From: VBDM01 sp049663805
Lineage (GTDB): Bacteria; Pseudomonadota; Gammaproteobacteria; Burkholderiales; SG8-39
DNA length: 47,810 nucleotides
NCBI GenBank assembly: GCA_049663805.1
Contig: JBATEB010000180.1
Coordinates: 1 to 47,810, forward strand
Direction: 5' to 3'
How positions within the stretch are numbered: position 1 is the first letter of the stretch; each line of letters opens with the position of its first letter. The notes below the pieces were generated by a model. That model was not told where the DNA came from and made no database searches. It saw only the letters and a program-made list of their open reading frames with translations. Below are positions 1 through 6,729 of the stretch, piece by piece. The position numbers and the translations under genes were made by a program.

Positions 1-508
1 CCCCGGGAGAGGCCTCCGCGTCCTTCATCACCAGCGCCTCGCGCACGCCGTTGCGCACGATCACGACGCGGTCGCGCTGGACTTCCTCGAGCCTGATGCC
101 CGGCGCGATTTCCTCGCCGGCGCAGAAGGCCGATTCGGGCTGTCCCTGGGAAACGACGAGGGCGCAGCCGCCGGAGGCGCGCATCGCCACGCCCGTGAGC
201 GTCATATTCAGGGTGCTGGGAGCCACGTAGCTCTCGGTCGGGGCGCTCCGGGACGCAGCCGCGGCGGCGCGCCCAAACAACTGCGAATCGGCGAGCGCGT
301 TCAGATCGGCGATCCCGGAGACCCCGGCGCGACCCACGGCGGGAGCCACCGGCTTGAGCACGTTCCAGGTTCCCTGCGAGAGGGCCCAGCACAACCACAA
401 GAGCGCGGCGATCGCGGCCGCGTTCTGGACGGCTCGATGGCCGAGCAGCGCCTCGACCCGCCCCGCGGACGGAATCAAACGCTGCGCGAACGAGAGTGTG
501 GAGGTCAT
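1..508 (-). CDS. gspC: Type II secretion system protein C (GspC), 5' part, runs off the window edge
   Basis: GspC is the inner-membrane clamp of the type II secretion machine; its periplasmic homology region binds the outer-membrane secretin GspD. The visible 169 residues start at the ATG at 508. They contain a short cytoplasmic N-terminus, one membrane segment (about residues 28-44), a linker, the motif LADSQLFG (about 73-79) and then the HR domain with TLTGVAMRA, a Cys-containing LVVSQGQ strand and the run DRVVIVRNGVREAL. This order, including the LFG motif before an LTGV strand, is typical of the GspC family. The C-terminal PDZ or coiled-coil part and any following gspD lie outside the window. 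A tandem repeat and an inverted repeat lie upstream. The family call is firm; the number of downstream gsp genes cannot be seen. Confidence 0.88.
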   Translation of the reverse strand, partial: MTSTLSFAQRLIPSAGRVEALLGHRAVQNAAAIAALLWLCWALSQGTWNVLKPVAPAVGRAGVSGIADLNALADSQLFGRAAAAASRSAPTESYVAPSTLNMTLTGVAMRASGGCALVVSQGQPESAFCAGEEIAPGIRLEEVQRDRVVIVRNGVREALVMKDAEASPG

Positions 509-550
509 CGTTTGTCCGTCCGGCGAAAAAGCCCGGGTTCCGGTCACCGG

Positions 551-578
551 CTTGTGTAAACTCTTAATGTTACACGAG
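551..578. promoter_or_regulatory. Inverted repeat upstream of gspC, possible operator
   Basis: CTTGTGTAA (551-559) faces TTACACGAG (570-578): 8 of 9 positions are complementary, with a 10-nt spacer. The pair lies 43-70 bp upstream of the gspC start. It is AT-rich in a GC-rich setting and is spaced like a dimeric regulator site. No -35/-10 pair could be fixed next to it, so an operator role is inference. Confidence 0.35.
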
Positions 579-580
579 TT

Positions 581-608
581 GTAGCCTTCCTCGTGTAGCC
601 TTCCTCGG
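581..608. repeat. Two tandem copies of a 14-bp unit
   Basis: GTAGCCTTCCTCGT (581-594) is followed directly by GTAGCCTTCCTCGG (595-608), with 13 of 14 bases identical. The copies sit upstream of gspC, next to the inverted repeat at 551-578. They may be a recent slippage duplication or paired binding sites. Confidence 0.7.
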
Positions 609-678
609 GACCGGGCACCCCTTCGACCCGACAACAACCCGACCGAAGGGCCGCAATCGGGAATCGGGCGTGGGCCGA

Positions 679-709
679 TTGACCGCCGCGCCAACCCGGG
701 TGTCATAAT
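679..709 (+). promoter_or_regulatory. Possible sigma-70 promoter for the DinB-like gene
   Basis: TTGACC (679-684) and CATAAT (704-709) are separated by 19 bp, 29 bp before the ATG of the gene at 739. The hexamers are good but the spacing is longer than the ideal 17 bp, so this is a weak call. Confidence 0.3.
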
Positions 710-738
710 TCCGTGATGGAGATTTCGGGGCAAACCCC

Positions 739-1251
739 ATGATCGGCACGCACGCCGCGCGCATGCTCACGCGCTACAACCATTGGGCAAACGAGCTGAT
801 CTTCGACGCGGTCGCCAAACTGCCGGCGGGCGAACCCACCCGGGAGCGGCCGAGCCTGTTCCGGAACATGGTGCACACGCTCAACCACAACTACGTCATC
901 GACCTGATCTGGCAGGCGCACCTCGAGGGACGCGACCACGGCTTCACCGCACGCAATACTCCCGGCCACCCGCCGCTCGAGGAGCTGTGGAAGCAGCAGC
1001 GCGAGATCGACGCATGGTACGTATCCTGGAGCGACCGGATGACCGAGGCCGCGCTCGCGCAGACCGTGCGCTTCACCCTCATCGGCGGCAACCAGGGCGC
1101 GATGACGCGCGCCGAGATCCTGCTCCACGTCGTCAATCACACCAGCTACCACCGCGGCTTCGTCGGCGATCTGTTCTACCAGGTGCCGGGGGAACACCGG
1201 CCGCCGACCACCGATCTGCCCGTCTATCTCATGGAAAACGCGACGGCCTGA
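739..1251 (+). CDS. DinB/YfiT-like metal-binding protein
   Basis: This 170-residue protein fits the DinB superfamily of four-helix-bundle proteins. Family members bind a divalent metal through three histidines, and many act as thiol-dependent S-transferases. Candidate ligands are His50 (TLNHNY), His134 and His138 (VVNHTSYHRG). That spacing, with HxxxHRG in the last long helix, is the family signature, and the length is usual. The substrate cannot be read from sequence. The gene is on its own, divergent from gspC and convergent with the minus-strand gene that ends at 1276. Confidence 0.85.
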   Translation: MIGTHAARMLTRYNHWANELIFDAVAKLPAGEPTRERPSLFRNMVHTLNHNYVIDLIWQAHLEGRDHGFTARNTPGHPPLEELWKQQREIDAWYVSWSDRMTEAALAQTVRFTLIGGNQGAMTRAEILLHVVNHTSYHRGFVGDLFYQVPGEHRPPTTDLPVYLMENATA

Positions 1252-1275
1252 CCCGCGGAGCCGGCCGGTCACCGC

Positions 1276-1827
1276 TCACGCCTTCAGGTCGGGCGACTTG
1301 GTGCGATCCGCGGCGGGCCACTGCTCCGCAACGGGGGGCAGCGGCGTTTCCTTCCCGCTCAGGCGCTCGACCGCAATCGCGTACACGGTGATCTGGTCGA
1401 GGCGGGGGTAGAGACCCTTCGGACGCGTCCATTCCTTCTTCGCGTACTTCGACATCAGCCCGTCGCAGAAGCGCCGCTTGGTGTCGAGGTCCTCCACCAC
1501 GCGGATGCGGCCGAAAACGATCACGCTGCGATAAGCCAGGCTGGAATCGCATTCGAAGCGCCCGTAGGCAAAGACCTCGCCCACTTCGTCGACCTCGAAA
1601 CACACGCGCGGCTCGTGATCCACGTTCTCGCGCAGGTGGCCCCGCGCGCGCGTGTTGTGCACGAATACCTCGCCGTCCATGCACACGTAAAGCAACGGCA
1701 CGCAGTACGGCGCGCCGTCCCAGCCCACGGTCGCGAGGCGACCGCAGAACCCGCGCTCGAGCATTTCGCGAGCGCCCCCCTCCGCCATGACTTTGTCCGC
1801 GCGCCGCACCTGGGGTGAGCCGCTCAT
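1276..1827 (-). CDS. Pyridoxamine 5'-phosphate oxidase-fold flavin-binding protein
   Basis: The 183-residue protein has the split-barrel fold of the PPOX family (FMN- or F420-binding; NimA-like branch). It opens with RRADKVMAEGGAREML, followed by GRLATVGWDGAPYCVPLLYV, where the A-T-V-x-x-D-G-x-P-Y-x-V-P-L strand pattern is typical. HNTRARGHLRENV resembles the phosphate-contact region, and RSVIVFGRIRVVED is the next barrel strand. The ATG at 1827 was chosen because GGAGGG lies just upstream; a longer frame exists but has no support. The start overlaps the stop of the upstream membrane protein gene by ATGA, so the two are probably translationally coupled. The reaction is unknown. Confidence 0.85.
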   Translation of the reverse strand: MSGSPQVRRADKVMAEGGAREMLERGFCGRLATVGWDGAPYCVPLLYVCMDGEVFVHNTRARGHLRENVDHEPRVCFEVDEVGEVFAYGRFECDSSLAYRSVIVFGRIRVVEDLDTKRRFCDGLMSKYAKKEWTRPKGLYPRLDQITVYAIAVERLSGKETPLPPVAEQWPAADRTKSPDLKA

Positions 1828-2183
1828 TGCCGGTTCCCTCCGGGTCCGCCCTTTCGGTCGGCGGCCCGCGACTTCGCCGCCCGCTGATCGGCGGAGGTCG
1901 CCGCGTCGGGGGTATAGCCCGACCAGGCGTGCCTGCTCATGGTCTCGGCATCGGCCACCTTGGCGAGAGCCCTCCGGCGCGCCCAGTCCCTGCAGATTGC
2001 AAAGACCCGGCCCCCTACCCACCAGAGGACGAGCGCCGCGACCAGGGCGCTCGCCCCGAGCGCCCACCACTTGAAGTCCCGGCAGAAAGCGCTTTCGAGA
2101 TTCTGTCCCGCGCAGTATTTCGAGTAGAAGAAGAACCACTCGAGGTCGTTCCCGAACTGCGTGATCAGCTTATCAAGGTCCAC
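1824..2183 (-). CDS. Small single-pass membrane protein of unknown function
   Basis: The protein has 119 residues and was not recognised as a named family. It has a hydrophilic N-terminus with two Cys (YCAGQ and AFCRDF) and one membrane segment (about residues 40-58, WALGASALVAALVLWWVGG). The tail is basic, Ala-rich and probably cytoplasmic. The two Cys precede the membrane segment and could pair if the N-terminus is periplasmic. The stop overlaps the ATG of the PPOX-fold gene (ATGA). Coding support comes from that overlap and from the clean hydrophobic segment. Confidence 0.7.
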   Translation of the reverse strand: MDLDKLITQFGNDLEWFFFYSKYCAGQNLESAFCRDFKWWALGASALVAALVLWWVGGRVFAICRDWARRRALAKVADAETMSRHAWSGYTPDAATSADQRAAKSRAADRKGGPGGNRQ

Positions 2184-2264
2184 GAGCGGCTCCTAGAGTC
2201 CGGGGCGACGGCCCGGTATCCGCCTCTTCCTCTCACCGCGTCCATCGCCGCCGCCCGGCACGCG

Positions 2265-2675
2265 TCACCGCGAAAAATACGCGATACCGAGGCAGACCGC
2301 CGCGGCGGTGAGAACGGCGGCCGGCGCTGAAAAAAAATACAGCCACGCGACCATCGCAAACACCGCGTAGCCGAGAAAAACCGTGCCGATCATCGGCCTT
2401 GCGAACTCGGGCCACGAACCGGCGCTCGCCGCAAGTCGCCAGAGCAGAGCGGCGAGCAGCAGGAAATTGAAGTTGAAAATGAGACCCAGCCCCCTGTAGA
2501 AGTCCCAGTGGGATCGCGTGAAGCCCATGGCGTCGAAGCGATACAGCTGCATCCACTTGAACAGCGCAATTTCGGAGGCGCTCCGGGGCTGCGCGGCGAG
2601 GAGAAGGTAGGTGCTTCCGGCGACCAGGACAAGCGACAGCAGGGAAGCCGCGCGAAGCAGGACGATCCGGCTCAA
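2265..2675 (-). CDS. Four-helix integral membrane protein of unknown function
   Basis: The 136-residue protein has four likely membrane helices, at about residues 7-27, 64-83, 95-113 and 116-133. The loop between helices 1 and 2 carries FKWMQLYRFDAMGFTRSHWD, and helix 2 begins FYRGLGLIFNFNF. The HWDFYRGLGL stretch looks like a conserved functional patch, but I cannot attach it to a characterised family with confidence. The gene lies between the solute-binding gene (ends 2713) and the membrane protein gene at 2183, all on the minus strand with short gaps, so a shared transcript is plausible. Confidence 0.7.
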   Translation of the reverse strand: MSRIVLLRAASLLSLVLVAGSTYLLLAAQPRSASEIALFKWMQLYRFDAMGFTRSHWDFYRGLGLIFNFNFLLLAALLWRLAASAGSWPEFARPMIGTVFLGYAVFAMVAWLYFFSAPAAVLTAAAVCLGIAYFSR

Positions 2676-2712
2676 CGGGGTTCCTCTGGCCGCCCGCGGC
2701 CGGTCTCCAGGT

Positions 2713-3450
2713 CTACGTCGTCGCCCGCGGGGCGACCGACACGCCGCGAACGCCGTTCTTCGCGATCGCCTGCGCGACCAGTCCTGAAGCTTTCACATCT
2801 TCGGCAAACTCGCGCAGATAGCCCGCGGCGGCGTCCCGGCCCCTGGGCGTACCGATCGCCTGCTGGATCGCGGTGAACTGACCCTCCAGCACGCGCGACC
2901 CCGGCAGCTTCTCCGCGTCGGTCACCAGACGCGGCTTGAGGCCCGAGAGCACTTCCAGCTTCTGCGACACGAACAGCTGGTACGAGCCGTCGATGCCCTC
3001 CGCGCGCGCGAGCTTCGCCTGCTTCAGGTTGCGGCTCAGGTAGAGGTCATAGGCGCTCTTCGAGGCGACGGCGATGCGCACGCCCTCGCGGTCCACGTCC
3101 GCGAGGGTGCGGATCGTGGAGCCGGCCGGTACCAGATAGGTCGCGGGAATCTCCAGGTAGGCCGCCGTAAAGGCGATTTCGTTCGCGCGCTGGGGTTCCG
3201 CGCCGAGGAAGGCGACGTCCCAGGCGCCCGCTCTCACCGCTTCGGCCAGCTTCCCCGCGGCGTCGAAAGCGACGAATTCGAGCGGGACTTCCAGCCGGCG
3301 CGCCAGCTCGCGCGCGAGATCGGGCGCGACGCCGCGCGGCTCCCCGCCCTTGGGAGCGCCCGAAACGAGCAGGAAATTCCCCAGGTTGAGGCCGACGCGC
3401 AGCTTTCCCGTCGGGGCGAGTTCTGAGCGCAGTGCGGGGGAGAGGGTCAT
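2713..3450 (-). CDS. Family 3 solute-binding-like protein lacking a signal peptide
   Basis: The 245-residue protein has the SBP family 3 (amino-acid type) layout. LAPTGKLRVGLNLGNFLLV opens domain 1, followed by GVAPDLARELARRL, AGAWDVAFLGAEPQRA (the AGxxDV-F segment), the ligand-lip strand AFTAAYLEIPATYLV and IRTLADVDREGVRIAV entering domain 2. The ATG at 3450 follows no strong ribosome site. No hydrophobic export signal precedes the mature fold: translation begins about 14 residues before the first strand, and upstream codons in frame are not signal-like. No permease or ATPase gene is adjacent. The protein may act in the cytoplasm as a sensor or ligand-binding protein, or the true start may differ. 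Confidence 0.8.
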   Translation of the reverse strand: MTLSPALRSELAPTGKLRVGLNLGNFLLVSGAPKGGEPRGVAPDLARELARRLEVPLEFVAFDAAGKLAEAVRAGAWDVAFLGAEPQRANEIAFTAAYLEIPATYLVPAGSTIRTLADVDREGVRIAVASKSAYDLYLSRNLKQAKLARAEGIDGSYQLFVSQKLEVLSGLKPRLVTDAEKLPGSRVLEGQFTAIQQAIGTPRGRDAAAGYLREFAEDVKASGLVAQAIAKNGVRGVSVAPRATT

Positions 3451-3580
3451 GTCGGGATCCGATGAGGAATGTCGTTCGCCGGGAATGCGCGATACGATAT
3501 GGCACGAACCGGATTCCTGCAACCTCCTGCAACCGGTGCCGCCGGTCCCGTGCCGCCGGCCGGCGCCCCCCGGCGATCGC

Positions 3581-4333
3581 TCACGGTTCATCGCGGGTGT
3601 AGCGCTCGCGCAACTCCACCGGCCGCCCCGCACGCTTCCTCATGCGGATATTGAGCGCCTCGACGCACACCGAGAACGCCATGGCGAAGTAGACGTAGCC
3701 CTTGGGAACATGATGATCGAATCCATCCGCGATCAGCACGACGCCGATCACGAAGAGAAACGCGAGCGCCAGCATCTTTATGGTTGGATGGGTCGACACG
3801 AATCGGCCGATTCCGCCCGCGAACAACATCATGAGAAGCACCGAGGCGATCACCGCGGCGACCATCACCGAGACCTGATCGACCATGCCGACCGCCGTGA
3901 TGATCGAATCGAGGGAGAACACGATGTCGATGATCATGATCTGGAGGATCACCGTGGAAAACTTGGCGCGCAGAGCGATCGAACCTTCGCCTCTCTCGCC
4001 CTCGAGCAACTGGTGGACCTCCTTGGTGCTCTTCCAGAGGAGGAAGAGCCCGCCCGCGATGAGAATGAGGTCGCGTCCGGAGATTTCCTGTCCGAGCGCG
4101 GTGAAAAGCGGCGCGGTGAGCCCGGCCAGCCAGGCGAGGAGGAACAGCAGCCCGATCCGCATGAACATCGCGAGAAAGAGGCCGATCTTGCGCGCGATCT
4201 CGCGCTGCGCCTGCGGCAGCTTGTCGACCAGGATCGAAATGAAGATGATGTTGTCGATGCCGAGGACCAGCTCGAGCAAGGTCAGGGTGACGAAAGCGAC
4301 CCAGGCGTGCGGGTCGGCCAGGAGTTCGAGCAT
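3581..4333 (-). CDS. TerC family integral membrane protein
   Basis: TerC proteins are seven-helix inner-membrane proteins tied to tellurite resistance and to manganese/metal handling during secretion. The 250-residue sequence shows the two hallmark acidic membrane motifs, LELVLGIDNIIFIS (about residues 19-32) and IIDIVFSLDSIITAVG, each with an Asp inside a hydrophobic helix. Further helices follow, and the C-terminus EALNIRMRKR is basic. Length and topology match the short, single-domain TerC type without a CBS or CorC extension. The gene starts 28 bp downstream of the pirin stop on the same strand. Confidence 0.92.
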   Translation of the reverse strand: MLELLADPHAWVAFVTLTLLELVLGIDNIIFISILVDKLPQAQREIARKIGLFLAMFMRIGLLFLLAWLAGLTAPLFTALGQEISGRDLILIAGGLFLLWKSTKEVHQLLEGERGEGSIALRAKFSTVILQIMIIDIVFSLDSIITAVGMVDQVSVMVAAVIASVLLMMLFAGGIGRFVSTHPTIKMLALAFLFVIGVVLIADGFDHHVPKGYVYFAMAFSVCVEALNIRMRKRAGRPVELRERYTRDEP

Positions 4334-4361
4334 CGGGTGCGGGGTCTCGGGACGCGCCGGT

Positions 4362-5261
4362 TCAGCGCACTTCGGCCGAGCGGGTGATCTCCCCCATGCG
4401 GCCGCTCTGGTAGTCGTGTACGGCCTCGACCAGCTCCTGCTGGGTATTCATCACGAACGGGCCGTAGCGCGACACCGGCTCGCCGATCGGCACGCCGGCG
4501 AGGAGCAAGAGGCGGCCCGGGCCACCCGCCGGTCCGCGCAGGCGAACCCGATCGCCTTCCCCGAGTAGCGCAAGCTGGCCATCGTTCACTTCCCTTGCCT
4601 CGTCCCCTAGGAGCACCGATCCCTGGAAGACGTATGCGAGCACCTGCTGCTCGCGCGGGACGGCGAGGGTGGCGTCCGCGCCGGAGCCGACCGTCCAGTC
4701 CTGGTAGACGATCGGCGTGTGCGTGTCGATCACCGCGCGCGCGCCGAACGCCTCGCCGGCGATCACGCGCACGCGCGCGCGCCCGTCCCCGCTCGTCGCC
4801 TCGGGAATCCCGCTCGCGGCCACTTCCTGGTAGCGCGGCCGGGTCATCTTCAGGCGCGCGGGCAGGTTCACCCAGATCTGGAAACCGTGCACCCGGCCGC
4901 CCTTTTCTCGGATCCTGCGCGAGGGCATCTCGGAGTGGACGATCCCGGCACCCGCGGTCATCCATTGCACGTCGCCCGGACGCAGCACGCCGCGGTGACC
5001 CGCCGAGTCCTCGTGCTCGAATTCGCCTTCGAGCATGTAGGTGACCGTTTCGAAGCCGCGATGCGGGTGGTCGGGCGCTCCGACCGCCTTGCCCGGCGCG
5101 TAGTCGACCGGCCCCATCTCGTCGAGCAGCAGAAACGGATCGGCCACCTCCAGCCCCTGGCTCGGCACCGGCCGCCGCACGATGAAGCCCGCGCCTTCGC
5201 GCTGGCGGTGCGCGGTGACGATGCGGGCGGTTTCGCGGATCTTTCCAGGGTTGGCGGTCAC
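4362..5261 (-). CDS. Pirin family protein
   Basis: Pirins are double cupins that bind iron; bacterial members include quercetinase-like enzymes and regulators of central metabolism. The four metal ligands of the N-terminal cupin are visible as HPHRGFE (His65, His67) and IVHSEMP (His109, Glu111), with the expected spacing. I chose the GTG at 5261 (299 residues), preceded by GAGGAATGGAAG; an ATG 54 bp upstream is in frame but adds residues unlike the family N-terminus. The C-terminal cupin includes LAYVFQGSVLLGDEA and the end GPFVMNTQQELVEAVHDY, a conserved pirin tail. Substrate or partner is unknown. Confidence 0.92.
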   Translation of the reverse strand: MTANPGKIRETARIVTAHRQREGAGFIVRRPVPSQGLEVADPFLLLDEMGPVDYAPGKAVGAPDHPHRGFETVTYMLEGEFEHEDSAGHRGVLRPGDVQWMTAGAGIVHSEMPSRRIREKGGRVHGFQIWVNLPARLKMTRPRYQEVAASGIPEATSGDGRARVRVIAGEAFGARAVIDTHTPIVYQDWTVGSGADATLAVPREQQVLAYVFQGSVLLGDEAREVNDGQLALLGEGDRVRLRGPAGGPGRLLLLAGVPIGEPVSRYGPFVMNTQQELVEAVHDYQSGRMGEITRSAEVR

Positions 5262-5328
5262 GTTCTTCCATTCCTCAAAAAATACCCATATGGGGCCGCC
5301 CTGCGCGATCGGCAACCCCGGTCCGCAC

Positions 5329-6435
5329 TCATGTCGCCTCGGACGACTCGTCCATGAAGCGGCTCATGATGTCCCCGATCTCGCTTCTCCGGGCGAGAAA
5401 CACCTCCACGCAGCGAGCGTCGAACTGGGTGCCGGAACCCTCCCGCAGGAACGCGGCCGCCTCCTCGACCGCCCATGCCTCCTTGTAACAGCGCCTGGAG
5501 GTCAGCGCGTCGAATACGTCGGCGACCTTGATGATGCGGGCCTCCGGAGGGATGTGCCCGCCCGCCAGGCCGTCGGGGTAGCCCTTGCCATCCCAGCGCT
5601 CGTGGTGGTGGCGGGCGATATTCAGCAGACTGTCGATGTGCGGGATATGTTCCAGCGAAAGGCTGTCGATCAGGGCCATGAGGATTGCCGCGCCCTTGGG
5701 CGCGTGCTGCTTCATCACTTCGGTCTCGGCCTCGTTTAGCTTGCCCGGCTTGAACAGGATCGCGTCCGGGGTGGCGATTTTCCCGATGTCGTGCAGGGGC
5801 GCGAACAGGCGCACATGCTCGACCCAGTCGTCGTCCCGCCCGATCTCGCGGGCGACACCGCGGGCGATCAGCTCCGCGTAGTACGACATCCGGCTCAAGT
5901 GGCTGCTGGTTTCGTCGTCCCGGAAGCGGGAAATCTCCCGAAGAAGATGCAGTCCGCCGACCAGGACGGTCACCGATCGCAGCGCGTTCTCGACCATCAG
6001 CGAGATGATCCTGACAAACAGGTCGAGCTGCCGCCTGACGCGGTCGGTGAAGACGTGGCTCGCGTCGGCGTTGAAGAAGACGAACCCCAGGAAATTGTCC
6101 TCGTCGAAGACCGGGACGGTATAGCTCGCCTTGTAGTCCGCCGCGCTGATGAGCTTCGAGTGATACTGGTCGCCCAGCACCAGCGGCCCCATGTCGTCGA
6201 TCACGCGCGCGCGGCGCGAGCGGTGCAGCTCGTCGAGCCACCCGGCGCTCGCCAGCTTGATGCGGTAGTGGGTGAGCGGCGAACCCTCGCCCGGGCTGTG
6301 GAGGAAGGTCTTGATGTCGTCGGTCTTGGCGTCGTACAGCGCGACCGCGGCGCGGACGACGAACGGAAAATACTCCCGGATCTGCGCGTGAACCCCGGCA
6401 AACTGGCGGTTCAGAGCCTTGTCGTCTCTGGTCAC
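5329..6435 (-). CDS. GAF-like sensor with HD-GYP phosphodiesterase domain
   Basis: This is a predicted cyclic-di-GMP phosphodiesterase. Residues about 10-145 form a GAF-like sensory region (PFVVRAAVALYDA, SYTVPVFDEDNFLGFVFFNA). The HD-GYP domain follows, with the HD pair at about 216-217 (APLHDIGKIATPD) and HHHERWDGKGYPDG at about 277-290, so metal ligands and the GYP signature are intact. I chose the GTG at 6435 (368 residues) because GGAAGGGAG lies upstream; a longer frame reaches 6633 without a ribosome site. No membrane segment is present, so it acts in the cytoplasm. The antagonistic activity, a GGDEF protein, lies at 11229. The signal sensed is unknown. Confidence 0.9.
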   Translation of the reverse strand: MTRDDKALNRQFAGVHAQIREYFPFVVRAAVALYDAKTDDIKTFLHSPGEGSPLTHYRIKLASAGWLDELHRSRRARVIDDMGPLVLGDQYHSKLISAADYKASYTVPVFDEDNFLGFVFFNADASHVFTDRVRRQLDLFVRIISLMVENALRSVTVLVGGLHLLREISRFRDDETSSHLSRMSYYAELIARGVAREIGRDDDWVEHVRLFAPLHDIGKIATPDAILFKPGKLNEAETEVMKQHAPKGAAILMALIDSLSLEHIPHIDSLLNIARHHHERWDGKGYPDGLAGGHIPPEARIIKVADVFDALTSRRCYKEAWAVEEAAAFLREGSGTQFDARCVEVFLARRSEIGDIMSRFMDESSEAT

Positions 6436-6729
6436 GAGGGCTTGCTCCCTTCCATGGCCTGCTCCCTTGTTGGAAACCCGCAAAGGAGCGATTCTATTCC
6501 CCCTTCGCCGGCATTCCGCCTCGTGTTTCACTGTGATCCGATTTTCAGCGCCGGCGGCGCGCTTGACGCCCAGGGACTCCGAGATGCAAGATCCTACCCC
6601 AATAGGTAGTATCCACCCTTCAATAACTATCAATGGGTTGTAAGCATTCCTTCGAGCCGATTGCCAGCTCGACGCAAAAGGCGTAGCCTACGTAACCTGT
6701 AAAAAAAACACCCCGGGAAAGCCTGAACC

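Noticed and set aside
6436..6729. Cobalamin riboswitch or NrdR boxes before nrdJ
   Set aside because: I looked for the conserved B12-box and for paired palindromic 16-bp boxes and saw neither. Only a small CTACC/GGTAG repeat (6594-6609) is present.
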